The position numbers were made by a program, and so were the translations under genes. The notes beneath the pieces are model-generated. The model worked only from the letters and a program-made list of their open reading frames with translations, was not told where the DNA came from and ran no database searches. Shown in pieces: positions 16,750-25,081 of a DNA stretch of 64,000 nt (position 1 is the first letter of the stretch; every line of letters starts with the position of its first letter). Source of the DNA: DATBAX01 sp963723765 (lineage in GTDB: Bacteria > Acidobacteriota > Terriglobia > Terriglobales > Acidobacteriaceae); NCBI GenBank assembly GCA_963723765.1, contig CAVRSD010000003.1, forward strand, positions 248,001-312,000. The letters are read 5' to 3'.

Positions 16750-17521
16750 TATTCAATCCGCCATAGCGCCGGTCACGCTTCTGGAATTCCGCAATCGCTT
16801 CCAGCAGATGCACGCCGCGAAACTCGGGCCACAAGGTGGGAGTCACATAGATTTCGGCATACGCAAGTTGCCACAGCAAAAAATTGCTCAGCCGCATTTC
16901 GCCGCTGGTGCGAATCACCAGATCCGGGTCCGGCAAATGCCTGGTATAAAGATGCTGCGAGACCATCTCCTCATCAATCTGCAAATGTTCCACGCCGCCG
17001 TTGCGCGACGCCGCATCCACCAGCGAGCGAAACGCATCCACCAGCTCGGTGCGCGCGCTGTAATTCAACGCCAGCGTCAGCACCATGCCGGTATTGCGCG
17101 ATGTCTCCTGCCGCGCCCATTCCATTTTCTCCTGCACCACATCCGGCAACTCATGCAGCCGCCCAATGTATTGCAGCCGGACATTATTCTTATGCAGCGA
17201 CGGAACTTCCTGCTTCAAATAGCGGCACAGCAGGCTCATCAGAAAACTAACTTCGCTCTTGGGGCGCTTCTTCCAGTTCTCTTCCGAAAACGCATACAAG
17301 GTGAGCGAAGGGATGCCGATGCGCGACGCCGTCTCCACCGTATAACGCACCGACGTGACTCCGGCACGATGTCCGGCAATGCGAGGCAAGTGGCGCTTGC
17401 GCGCCCAGCGGCCGTTGCCGTCCATAATGATCGCAATGTGCTTTGGGAGCCGTTCCGGATCCAGCCGCAGGTAAACTTCCATCTCCTTGCGGTCGAGTCC
17501 GGCAGGAATCGTCGCCTTCAC
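16724..17521 (-). CDS. uppS: Isoprenyl (undecaprenyl) diphosphate synthase
   Basis: UppS condenses isopentenyl diphosphate onto farnesyl diphosphate in cis, giving the C55 carrier lipid for peptidoglycan. The 265-residue protein has the catalytic motif IAIIMDGNGRWARKR (Asp in DGNGRWA), followed by GHRAGV, the TLYAFSEENWKR-like segment (TLYAFSEENWKKRPKSEV), and PDLVIRTSGEMRLSNFLLWQ near the C-terminus. All are characteristic of the cis-prenyltransferase family. The start is GTG (17519-17521) with a GAGG site. It is the first gene of the minus-strand operon with cdsA, dxr and rseP, linking isoprenoid supply and envelope lipids. The exact chain length is not visible from sequence. Confidence is very high. 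Confidence 0.95.
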   Translation of the reverse strand: MKATIPAGLDRKEMEVYLRLDPERLPKHIAIIMDGNGRWARKRHLPRIAGHRAGVTSVRYTVETASRIGIPSLTLYAFSEENWKKRPKSEVSFLMSLLCRYLKQEVPSLHKNNVRLQYIGRLHELPDVVQEKMEWARQETSRNTGMVLTLALNYSARTELVDAFRSLVDAASRNGGVEHLQIDEEMVSQHLYTRHLPDPDLVIRTSGEMRLSNFLLWQLAYAEIYVTPTLWPEFRGVHLLEAIAEFQKRDRRYGGLNNDSHAGRS

Positions 17522-17679
17522 GCTAACCTCTTCTGAATGTTGACGCTAACACAGCGGGGCAGGGCTTGCAATTGCCGGGGAAGAGCCATGGAATACCCGA
17601 TGCGTATATACTTTCCGTCCAAGATGCTGCCAGATCTCTTAGCGGCGCTTTTCGAGGAAGTCACTAATACGAGAAATCA

Positions 17680-17958
17680 ATGAAGTGGTGCTGCGAGGTT
17701 TTCCACGGTTGGTTCGATGAGGCTGGTAAACGAGGGCTTGGCGTCTTTGTGTCAATGCAAGACGATTCAGAGCCCGCGTTCATTTTGCAGTATCGGGCAT
17801 TGGACCCCGGGGCCTCTGTGCCATATACAGACTTTCCATTGTCTTTTGTTTCGCAGGTTCACATTCGTTTTTGTCCTTGGTGCGGCGCGCGCTTAATAAA
17901 GGCATATCGAACCACTACTCGTGAACTCGATAGGTCTGACTTGCAGGTTCCTCTCTAG
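17680..17958 (+). CDS. Small protein with CxxC zinc-ribbon-like motif
   Basis: A 92-residue protein starting at ATG 17680, with a purine-rich upstream region but no strong ribosome site. The N-terminus carries a CC pair (MKWCCEVFHGWF) and the C-terminal half has VHIRFCPWCGARLIKAY, a typical zinc-knuckle half-site. The four cysteines could bind one metal ion. No family is recognised. It is flanked by the uppS operon promoter on one side and the deazaflavin-dependent reductase on the other. It could be a small regulatory or metal-sensing protein, but this is only suggested by the cysteines. Its even codon usage and length support a real gene. Confidence 0.55.
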   Translation: MKWCCEVFHGWFDEAGKRGLGVFVSMQDDSEPAFILQYRALDPGASVPYTDFPLSFVSQVHIRFCPWCGARLIKAYRTTTRELDRSDLQVPL

Positions 17959-18046
17959 GTTGAAGCGATGAGAGCATCTGGCGGTCGGGGGACGGGCAAA
18001 CCAATCGGAAATGGAACGTGAAAGCTCTTGGAGGTAAACTCCACCC

Positions 18047-18496
18047 ATGAATTCCCCCTCACCCACCTTCCGCGCCCCCACCGCCGTCGAGCGCACGTTC
18101 AATCGCGTCTTCGGGTTCCTGGTCGGCATCGGCCTGGGTTTCTCCTACAACTACCTGCTGCAAGTTCGAGGACGCAAAAGTGGGAAGCTCTACTCCACGC
18201 CCGTCAATTTATTGGAAATCGGGGGCAAGCGTTTCCTGGTAGCACCGCGAGGACAGGCGCAGTGGGTGCGCAATGCCGAAGCCGCAGGTGAAGTCGCGCT
18301 TAAGAAGGGAAGCACGCACTTAAAATTTCGGCTCCGTCCGCTGCAGGACGCAGAAAAGCTAGAAGTCCTGAAAGTTTATCTCGATACCTTCAAGCGCGAA
18401 GTCCAGGCGTATTTTCCGGTCACTGCAGGCTCGCCAGTCACATCCTTCGCTGATATCGCCGGGAACTATCCTGCCTTCGAACTGCTTCCGATCTAG
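18047..18496 (+). CDS. Nitroreductase/deazaflavin (F420)-dependent reductase family protein
   Basis: A 149-residue protein of the DDN-like split-barrel family, which uses F420 or flavin cofactors. The conserved start LLQVRGRKSGKLYSTPVNLLE binds the cofactor phosphate in known members; here that is residues about 41-60. The following KRFLVAPRGQAQWVRNAEAAGEV is also typical. Length fits the family (140-150). The ATG at 18047 has a GGAGG ribosome site. It sits alone on the plus strand. Because many Terriglobia lack a complete F420 pathway as far as I know, the cofactor could instead be a flavin; searching the whole genome for cofC/cofD would settle this. Substrate unknown. Confidence 0.8.
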   Translation: MNSPSPTFRAPTAVERTFNRVFGFLVGIGLGFSYNYLLQVRGRKSGKLYSTPVNLLEIGGKRFLVAPRGQAQWVRNAEAAGEVALKKGSTHLKFRLRPLQDAEKLEVLKVYLDTFKREVQAYFPVTAGSPVTSFADIAGNYPAFELLPI

Positions 18497-18538
18497 AAAT
18501 GTCCGGAGTTGAAGCTTGGTCGGGATTGTAGTTCCGCA

Positions 18539-19009
18539 CTATATCTTTTTTCCCAGATACTTTGCGACGATGTTGGCGCAGCCTTCGGCGAAGTCCTGTT
18601 CTGGTTTGGTGAAGGTGCCGGCAAAATAGCTTTCGATGTCGAGCTCGGCTGCGAGCTTATTCTTTATCAGGATGGGAACCACGATTTCACACTTCACCAT
18701 GGCGGACCCCGCCAGATAACGGGGATCTTTGGAAACATCATCTACCACTACAATTTTCCCGCTGCTGGCGGCGGCTCCACAAAGCCCCTTATTCAGGGAG
18801 ATGCGGCCATGGGGTGTAAAGCTGCCGACGAACGGTCCGACCAGCAGAAAGCTGGGATCTGTCGGATCGACAAGATAAAAACCCACCCAGTTATAGCGCG
18901 TCATTTTTTCATGCAGACGCTGGGAGATATGCTCCATAAGTGAGTTCGCCGTGGAAGCCGTCCTGGCGAAGTCCTGGAATTCCCGCAGCAGTTCTTCATG
19001 CACCAGCAT
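18539..19009 (-). CDS. GAF domain protein, free methionine-R-sulfoxide reductase-like
   Basis: A 156-residue protein consisting of a single GAF domain. The segment NWVGFYLVDPTD and the loop LVGPFVGSFTPHGRISLNKGLCGAAA match the free methionine-(R)-sulfoxide reductase group (YebR/fRMsr). True fRMsr enzymes use cysteines in the GVCGTA loop and in a later HIACDAASNSEI-type loop. Here the first is present (KGLCGAA), but the second position reads AGSAMVKCEIV, with a cysteine about four residues later than expected. It may therefore be a redox enzyme with shifted chemistry or a ligand-sensing GAF protein. ATG at 19007-19009. It is convergent with the preceding reductase gene. Confidence 0.7.
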   Translation of the reverse strand: MLVHEELLREFQDFARTASTANSLMEHISQRLHEKMTRYNWVGFYLVDPTDPSFLLVGPFVGSFTPHGRISLNKGLCGAAASSGKIVVVDDVSKDPRYLAGSAMVKCEIVVPILIKNKLAAELDIESYFAGTFTKPEQDFAEGCANIVAKYLGKKI

Positions 19010-19483
19010 TATGTTTCCCCTTCGCGCTGAGCGTTAGAACGTCTGGTGCACTTAGCGTTTCCCGCAGTCTCCACGTGAATTACGCGCCCTTGGTAAATCT
19101 TTAGGCGGATGGCCTACTTCTGTCCAGCAGGATTACGTAACCAGGCAGTGCCCAGGTAGATTCCCAGAATTTTCTTGGCACGCGGGAAGGTCGCTACTCG
19201 CCGAGGATTGTCGTTGGCCGGAGCGGAGGCCCCTCACAAGGCTTCTGGGGATAGTCGCAGAAACGCTTGGTTCCCATTCCACTTCCGGTGCCGCTCACTT
19301 TAGCACAACCATGGTGTTTCAGGCAGCGGGCTACTTTGAACAACGTAGCCCACAACATACTTCACGAGGAGATGCGATCCCCCACGGCGACCGGTGTATT
19401 ATGGTTGCCATTTTCCAGATCTAACAAGGAACTTCTGGCCCAGCGCGGAACCGCGGCACTCACTTTCGGTAAGGAGTATCCAA
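19010..19483. other. Intergenic region without clear genes
   Basis: This 474-base stretch lies upstream of the neprosin gene and divergent from the GAF gene. A 7-bp inverted repeat (GGGCTAC/GTAGCCC, 19328-19351) is present. No supported ORF or promoter was recognised. Confidence 0.4.
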
Positions 19484-20821
19484 ATGACAATGGTAAGAAA
19501 GACGTTTTGCTCAGTTCTACTCTTAGCGGCATCGATTGGGGTGCTGCCCGCCCAAGTGGCGTCGAACCAGTTCGTGCCGTTTAACGATTTTGTGCAGAAG
19601 ACAAAAGCCGCAACCTCGGACATTTACATGGCTCGCGCGGAAAGCCGGGTGAAGGACGCCACCACTTTCGAAGAAATGCGCCAGTACATTCTCACCATGT
19701 ATGAAGGTGTTCATGTGCGCCACAGCTTTGTGCGCGATAACAACCACGTGGATTGTGTGCCGATCATGGAACAACCCTCGGCCCGGCTTCTGGGCCTGAC
19801 GGAGATCGCACCGCCGCCTCCCGCCGGACACCAAGTCTCTAACGACTCCGCGGAACTCGCCGGAGAGCAGCCGGTTGCGCTCACATCGCAAATCGATCCC
19901 GAGCAACCATTCGACGAATCCGGCAATGCCGTGGGTTGCGAGGAGCAAACCATTCCCATGGCGCGGATCACGCTGGAACAGCTCACCCGTTTCCCCGGCA
20001 TGCGGGAGTTTTTCGAAAAGAGTCCCCAGGAAAATGAAGCCAGCGCTACGCTGCGGACGGGCCAGGCGATTCCTCCCGCGTCTGCTGGAACTCACGTGTA
20101 CTCGTTTACCATTTCCCCGAACGAAAAAAATAAGGGCCTTACCGACGGGAACAATCTTTGGAGCCCGGTTGTGAGTGCAACCCAATATTTCTCTCTTTCG
20201 CAGCTGTGGGAGATCGGTAACAACGGAAGCGAAACTCAGACCGCCGAAGCGGGATGGCAAGTTTATCCTGCGCTGTACAACATCAAGAAAGCCGCGCTCT
20301 TCATTTACTGGACAGCGGATGGATACAACCAAACCGGTTGCTATAACCTCACCTGTCCGGCGTTCGTGCAAACCAACAGCAGCGTGATTCTGGGAGGAGG
20401 ATTCTCGCACTATAGCGTCAAGGGCGGCGCGCAGTACGAGATTGACCTGGAATACAAACTGAGCGGGGGCAAATGGTGGTTTTACTACGGAGGCACGGCG
20501 GTCGGATACTACCCTGCTTCGCAATATAAGCCGGGCACCATGGCCACCTACTCGACGTTTTCTGAATATGGCACGGAATCGGTGAGCAGCACGAAAATCG
20601 ATCCGCGCGAGGGCAGCGGCCAGTGGTCCACGGCTGGTTATCAGGAGGCTGCGTACCACCGCAACCTGAATTACTTCAACATGTCGGGAAAGGAATTCGC
20701 GGTCAGTCTGACCGCTGTTGACCCCAACCCGAATTGCTATAGCGTCACCGGCCCATTCGACAACCTCGCTGGTTGGGGAACGTATTTCTACGATGGAGGA
20801 CCGGGCGGAAAGAATTGCTAA
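19484..20821 (+). CDS. Neprosin-family (DUF239) secreted protein, putative prolyl endopeptidase
   Basis: A 445-residue secreted protein. I chose ATG 19484 (AAGGAG site, 7-base spacing), giving a signal peptide MTMVRKTFCSVLLLAASIGVLPA. The N-terminal region (about 25-190) is unlike anything I know. The C-terminal half carries the neprosin signature: AGWQVYPALYN, LFIYWTADGYNQTGCYNLTC, FVQTNSSVILGGGF and GGKWWFYYGGTAVGYYPASQY. In plant neprosin, two glutamates in this domain do catalysis; candidate acidic residues exist here but were not aligned. The family was first described in pitcher-plant fluid and also occurs in bacteria. It is likely an extracellular protease acting on proline-rich proteins; this is inference from family. 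Confidence 0.8.
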   Translation: MTMVRKTFCSVLLLAASIGVLPAQVASNQFVPFNDFVQKTKAATSDIYMARAESRVKDATTFEEMRQYILTMYEGVHVRHSFVRDNNHVDCVPIMEQPSARLLGLTEIAPPPPAGHQVSNDSAELAGEQPVALTSQIDPEQPFDESGNAVGCEEQTIPMARITLEQLTRFPGMREFFEKSPQENEASATLRTGQAIPPASAGTHVYSFTISPNEKNKGLTDGNNLWSPVVSATQYFSLSQLWEIGNNGSETQTAEAGWQVYPALYNIKKAALFIYWTADGYNQTGCYNLTCPAFVQTNSSVILGGGFSHYSVKGGAQYEIDLEYKLSGGKWWFYYGGTAVGYYPASQYKPGTMATYSTFSEYGTESVSSTKIDPREGSGQWSTAGYQEAAYHRNLNYFNMSGKEFAVSLTAVDPNPNCYSVTGPFDNLAGWGTYFYDGGPGGKNC

Positions 20822-21138
20822 GGGATCAATAAGTAAAGAGCAAGTGCCTTGCGCAACTATAGCTGAGGCTGGCCCACTCTATCGCTCACTTTGCGATAGG
20901 GTGGGAACCATGTAAGCGGGAGCTTGTTCTTTTACAAAAGCGCCCTATCTGTCGATCAGTACAGCTTGACAGCCGCCGGACCCGGGGGAATACTCATTCT
21001 CGTCAACGATGCGGTGGTTGCACCATTTGTCCGTTCGACAAGCCCTACTGGAATCCGGCCCTTTGGGTTTTCTGGAACGCGCTCCGCTTCGCGATTTTCG
21101 CCTTATGACGTCTCCGGCGTCGGACCAGGAGTTGCTCC
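20822..21138. other. Intergenic region without clear genes
   Basis: A 317-base gap between the neprosin gene and the GloVer-repeat gene. It starts with a weak inverted repeat (ATCGCTCAC..TTTGCGATAG). No supported ORF or promoter is seen. Confidence 0.4.
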
Positions 21139-22653
21139 ATGCAAGACTTCGATATCGTCCGCTCTACGAATCATTGCGGCAAAACTCTCTCACCCACTAA
21201 CTCAAGTCCAAACAGTCTGCCGCGATGGATTACAATCTCGCTGGCGCTCGTATGTTTGGTGATCTTTGCGGTCCCGTCACCCGCCCAAACCTACACCATG
21301 CTCACCAGCTTGGTCGGTACTGGCGTGTGGCCGGGAACCACACCCCTCGTTCAAGGTTTTGATGGAAACTTCTATGGGGTGAGTGAATTGGGCGGAGCCT
21401 ATAGCAGAGGTGCGATCTACAAGATCACCCCGGACGGCGTTTTGACGGTGCTGCACAACTTTTGTCCCGAGACCGGGTGCGCGGACGGCAGCTCGCCCTC
21501 TGGCCTGACGCTCGGCAAAGACGGGAATTTTTACGGATCGACCTATAGCGGCGGCACCGTGATTGGAGCTCCCAGCGGAGATGGCACCATCTTCAAAATG
21601 ACACCCCAGGGTGTACTGACTACTCTCTACAGTTTTTGCGGCAGAACCTGCCGTGTCGGGCAATTACCTGGCCCACTGGTACAGGCCCCGAATGGAAGTT
21701 TTTTCGGTACCGCGATCAACGGAGGGAGAGGCGAGCACGGCAGTATATTCGAGGTCACGGCCAAGGGCGCCTTTACCGCACTTTACAACTTTTGCACTCG
21801 CAAAGTTTGTGCCGATGGTGGTGACCCGTCCTATGGTTTGGCATTGGGTGTAGACGGCGATCTATACGGCACAACCACCAGCACCTTCTTCAAGATGACA
21901 GACGCCGGCAAACTGACCGTCTTGTACACCTTTTGCGTGGTGACCCCCTGCGTCGACGGCTCCGGCTTGGTGGGCGTGCCTATCCAGGCCGCCGACGGGA
22001 ATCTCTACGGGATCACCGAAGCCGGGGGCAGCCAGGGTGGCGGGACCATCTACCAAATCACCACGGACGGACAGTTCACCACGCTTTACAGTTTTTGCCA
22101 TAAAGCAAATTGCCCCAACGGATCCGTCCCCTTCGCAGGATTGGCGCTGGGCTCGGATGGAAATTTTTACGGCACCACAAATTACGGCGGCAATCGTTAC
22201 GTGAACGGCTGTGGCGATCAGGGCTGTGGGACCATCTTCCAATCCAATTCCAGCGGCGCGCTCACGACCATTTACAAATTCTGCGCGCAACCTAAATGTG
22301 GAGATGGCTTATTTCCTATGACCCCCATCGTCCAGGGCACCGACGGAAGTTTCTACGGCATGGCCGGCGGAGGAACAAAAACTGGATTCCCAATCTATAA
22401 GTTGGACACGGGTCTGCCACCGTTCGTCAAAACCTTGCCTGCCTCCGGCGGCGCAAACGCGACCGTCATCATCCTGGGAAACAATCTGACTGGCACAACT
22501 GAAGTCGCCTTCAACGGAGTCAGCGCGGTTTTCAAGGTCGTGTCGGACACCGAAATCACCGCCAAAGTACCGTCCGGCGCGTCCACAGGTTCAGTTGCTG
22601 TGACCACGCCGACTGGAACGCTATCCAGCAACATCGCGTTTAACGTTCCGTAG
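21139..22653 (+). CDS. Secreted GloVer-repeat protein with C-terminal IPT/TIG domain
   Basis: A 504-residue protein with an N-terminal hydrophobic export segment (ISLALVCLVIFAVPSPAQ, about residues 34-51). About seven repeats follow, each of the type 'DGNFYG..GGxxxxGTIFKIT..G.LTxLYxFC', the choice-of-anchor GloVer repeat family. They likely fold as a beta-propeller. Each repeat carries a conserved pair of cysteines (for example FCPETGCADG and FCTRKVCADG), suggesting one disulfide per blade. Residues about 430-504 (PASGGANATVIILGNNLTG.. ) form an IPT/TIG immunoglobulin-like domain. The ATG at 21139 has a GGAG site. It is probably cell-surface or secreted; ligand unknown. It is transcribed independently after the neprosin gene. 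Confidence 0.85.
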   Translation: MQDFDIVRSTNHCGKTLSPTNSSPNSLPRWITISLALVCLVIFAVPSPAQTYTMLTSLVGTGVWPGTTPLVQGFDGNFYGVSELGGAYSRGAIYKITPDGVLTVLHNFCPETGCADGSSPSGLTLGKDGNFYGSTYSGGTVIGAPSGDGTIFKMTPQGVLTTLYSFCGRTCRVGQLPGPLVQAPNGSFFGTAINGGRGEHGSIFEVTAKGAFTALYNFCTRKVCADGGDPSYGLALGVDGDLYGTTTSTFFKMTDAGKLTVLYTFCVVTPCVDGSGLVGVPIQAADGNLYGITEAGGSQGGGTIYQITTDGQFTTLYSFCHKANCPNGSVPFAGLALGSDGNFYGTTNYGGNRYVNGCGDQGCGTIFQSNSSGALTTIYKFCAQPKCGDGLFPMTPIVQGTDGSFYGMAGGGTKTGFPIYKLDTGLPPFVKTLPASGGANATVIILGNNLTGTTEVAFNGVSAVFKVVSDTEITAKVPSGASTGSVAVTTPTGTLSSNIAFNVP

Positions 22654-22683
22654 GTTTTGCGAGACGCGGGATGCGCCTCGCGT

Positions 22684-23259
22684 TTAAGCGCGTCCCGTAA
22701 ACTCCCGGTTCTCCGTGGACACTTTCACTTTTTCCCCTTCTTTGATGAAGAGGGGAACGCGAATCTCCAGGCCAGTCTCCAGCCTCGCCGACTTGGTGAC
22801 GCTGCCACTCGATGAGTCTCCCTTTACTCCGGGTTCCGTGTAGGCGACGTTCAGCTCAACGTACATCGGCAGCTCTAATCCAATGGGATGGCCGTTGTAC
22901 TTTCGCAACTGAAGCTCCGCGCCTTCGATCAGGAAATCCAATGCATTGCCGACCATGCCCTTGGTGAGAGTGAGGGTTTCGTAGCTTTCCTGATCCAGAA
23001 AGTGAGAACCATCGTTATCGCTATAGAGATAGGATGCCGGAACCGATTGCAGGTCGGGTTCTTTGAACTTATCGCTCGCCTTGAATGTCTTCTCAAAGAC
23101 CGCGTTGGTGAGAAGGTTACGCATCTTCAGACGCACCAGGGTCTGGCCGCCACGAGCGGTAGGCGTGTTGACCTCTGCTTCCAGGCAGTAAAACGGGGTG
23201 TTCTCAAGCTCAAACAACGTCTTGCGTCTGACATCAATAGCATCAATAAGCGCGGCCAT
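22684..23259 (-). CDS. Elongation factor P family protein, EF-P/YeiP (EfpL)-like
   Basis: A 191-residue three-domain EF-P-type protein that helps ribosomes past polyproline stalls by entering the E site. The KOW-like N-terminal domain starts MAALIDAIDVRRKTLF; the modified loop reads TPTARGGQTLVR. In EF-P the tip is usually a lysine (PGKG); in YeiP/EfpL it is an arginine in PTARG, as here. The OB domains follow, with QESYETLTL, LELPMYVELNV, ETGLEIRVPLFIKEGE and a final NREFTGRA. ATG at 23257-23259 with a GAGG site; a longer frame to 23310 exists. Expected length is about 185-190. I cannot tell whether another EF-P gene exists elsewhere. Divided between EF-P and YeiP; YeiP-type is favoured by the loop. 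Confidence 0.85.
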   Translation of the reverse strand: MAALIDAIDVRRKTLFELENTPFYCLEAEVNTPTARGGQTLVRLKMRNLLTNAVFEKTFKASDKFKEPDLQSVPASYLYSDNDGSHFLDQESYETLTLTKGMVGNALDFLIEGAELQLRKYNGHPIGLELPMYVELNVAYTEPGVKGDSSSGSVTKSARLETGLEIRVPLFIKEGEKVKVSTENREFTGRA

Positions 23260-23364
23260 AAATTCCTCAAAGGCAGGTTGGCATCGAAAGCGAATGCAGA
23301 CCTGATCCAAATTTCTCTTCCAGTATAAGACGGCTCCTGACAGCGAAGCGCATTCTGTGCGTCC

Positions 23365-24411
23365 CTAGGCGGCTTTTTTCGGACTGTCCTTCAAAAGTCC
23401 AAGCCGTACCAGGCTTTCGGCGGTGGCGACGACGGACTCCTCGTTCGAACGCGGCGCCCATCCTAGTATACGTTTGGCTTTTTCATTGGTGGCGTTCTTC
23501 CTCTTGCCGAGTTCGGGCAAGATCAGCTTCACCGCCGGATCGAACATGGAGGCGATGCGCACCAGCCAGTCGGGCAATTGCCGCGTCGGAACTCTTTTGG
23601 CTGCCGCACCCATGCGGGCTTTCAGCATCCTGGCAATCTCCTGTATCGACACGAAATCGCCAGCCACGGCGAGGAAGCGTTCGCCCTTGGCGGCAGGATG
23701 AGTCATGGCGCGAATGTGCAGGTCGACCACGTCGCGCACATCGACGACGCCGAAATAAAGTCGCGGGCAGCCGGGCACGGCGCCATCCATCAGCCGCTGC
23801 ACCAGCAGGATCGAGGTCGCATAGTCCGGCCCCAATACCGGCCCGAACACGCCGACAGGATTCACTACGGAAAGCTCCAGGCCGCCACCTTCTTTGCTGA
23901 CGAAATCCCAAGCCGCGCGTTCGGCCAACGTCTTCGATTTCGTGTAGGCGGTCACGCCTTCGCCGTTGGGATCCGTCCAGTTGGTCTCGTCGAAGACTAC
24001 TGTCTGCGTCTTCTGGCCATAGCCAATCGCCGCGAACGACGAAGTCAGGACCACGCGCTTGACGCCGGCATCGCGCGCTGCCCGCAGCACGCGAAGCGCG
24101 CCTTCGCGCGCCGGCACAATCAGATCATCTTCGTGCTTGGGAACATTCGCGGGAAACGGCGATGCCACATGCAGCACGTACTCACAGCCGGCGACGGCTT
24201 CCGTCCAGCCCGCATCCTTTTCGAGATCGGCAGCAAAAAAGGACAGACGATCGCCCGCGTCGGCGCCGCCTGCCTTCAGCAGAGCGCGCACGTCGCCTTC
24301 ACGGGTCAGGCTCCGCACCGTCGTGCGCACCTGATGCCCCGCCGCTAGCAATTGCAGGATGCAGTGACTCCCAATAAATCCCGAACCGCCGGTCACCAGA
24401 ACTGTGCTCAT
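23365..24411 (-). CDS. NAD(P)-dependent epimerase/reductase (dihydroflavonol-reductase-like extended SDR)
   Basis: A 348-residue extended short-chain dehydrogenase. The nucleotide-binding motif TGGSGFIGSHCILQLL is at residues 7-22, the catalytic region is VLTSSFAAIGYG (Ser) with AYTKSKTLAE (Tyr-x3-Lys), and VVNPVGVFGPVLGP follows. It matches the group annotated as aldehyde reductases or dihydroflavonol 4-reductase-like, which reduce ketones and aldehydes with NADPH. Substrate is not deducible. The ATG is at 24409-24411. It is upstream, on the minus strand, of the EF-P-like gene with 105 bases between. The region before its start contains an 18-bp perfect palindrome pair (24552-24599) that may influence its expression. 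Confidence in the family is high. Confidence 0.88.
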   Translation of the reverse strand: MSTVLVTGGSGFIGSHCILQLLAAGHQVRTTVRSLTREGDVRALLKAGGADAGDRLSFFAADLEKDAGWTEAVAGCEYVLHVASPFPANVPKHEDDLIVPAREGALRVLRAARDAGVKRVVLTSSFAAIGYGQKTQTVVFDETNWTDPNGEGVTAYTKSKTLAERAAWDFVSKEGGGLELSVVNPVGVFGPVLGPDYATSILLVQRLMDGAVPGCPRLYFGVVDVRDVVDLHIRAMTHPAAKGERFLAVAGDFVSIQEIARMLKARMGAAAKRVPTRQLPDWLVRIASMFDPAVKLILPELGKRKNATNEKAKRILGWAPRSNEESVVATAESLVRLGLLKDSPKKAA

Positions 24412-24498
24412 TACTTTCTCCAGAGCCCGTTATAGCCAACTTCCTGCATGTCTGCAAACCAAGGCCGGCCGTATGGCCCACCTCAACTCTCAAGGGTG

Positions 24499-24525
24499 CC
24501 CCGTTCGAGCTTTGCTTGAGCGGGG
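24499..24525. repeat. Dispersed 27-nt hairpin repeat, copy 1
   Basis: A 12-bp stem (CCCCGTTCGAGC / GCTTGAGCGGGG, paired with two G-T wobbles) and loop TTT, preceded by GGGTG and followed by ATTTTCCC. It is the same unit as those at 29858-29884 and 41722-41746. The plus-strand orientation would place a short T-run after the hairpin. No plus-strand gene ends nearby, so it is not an obvious terminator here. Confidence 0.75.
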
Positions 24526-24551
24526 ATTTTCCCTCGTGAAAATGGAGAAAC

Positions 24552-24599
24552 GTTCCCCGGGGAACATAATGCAAATCGCAGTTATGTTCCCCGGGGAAC
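24552..24599. repeat. 18-bp perfect inverted repeat with self-palindromic arms
   Basis: The arms GTTCCCCGGGGAACATAA (24552-24569) and TTATGTTCCCCGGGGAAC (24582-24599) are exact inverted copies separated by 12 bases. Each arm contains the 14-bp palindrome GTTCCCCGGGGAAC. It lies 141 bases upstream of the epimerase start. It could be a dimeric operator, a recombination site or a DNA cruciform; it does not match a motif I know. Confidence 0.8.
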
Positions 24600-24879
24600 A
24601 TTCTGTGCTGACCGGAATGTATGTACAAAATTGAGTAAGTTGCTTCTGGTGTTTGAGTTAGGAGAAATTCCCGTTTTGGGAATTTGCTGTGGAGGGGCGC
24701 TGGCCCCGTCGTCCTGGAGGGTTGGGAGCCACGTCAGTTCCCATTTTGGGATTTTGGTTTTGGCTCCCCACCAGGATGGGCACGATCCCCGGGGAGCAAG
24801 ACTGGGGCAGGGATCAGCAGAAACGTTCCAAGGTCAGATCCGGATCAATCCCAGGAACATCCTTCCGGCGTCCGCGGTT

Positions 24880-24906
24880 CCCACCCTTCGCAGCCGTCAA
24901 GGTGGG
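24880..24906. repeat. REP-like hairpin R1
   Basis: CCCACCCTT pairs with AAGGTGGG (one bulged C) and is followed by CCAGCCAC. Opposite in orientation to R2, with which it forms a tail-to-tail pair like a BIME. Confidence 0.7.
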
Positions 24907-24938
24907 CCAGCCACTTCATTCCGATTCCCGGTGGCTGG

Positions 24939-24967
24939 CCCACCTTTGCGGTTTTGGCAAAGGTGGG
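24939..24967. repeat. REP-like hairpin R2
   Basis: Perfect 11-bp stem CCCACCTTTGC / GCAAAGGTGGG with a 7-base loop, preceded by GGTGGCTGG. It is the inverted partner of R1; the tails GGCCAGCCAC and GTGGCTGGCC face each other across about 15 bases. Confidence 0.75.
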
Positions 24968-25081
24968 GGCCACGGACGCCGAAAGCTAGTTCCTTTGAAT
25001 CCTCGAAACTTAACTGTTAACTCGGGAGTGGTCCTGCGTTTCAGCGACACTACAAAATCTCCAGTGGATGCATTTGTGGTT

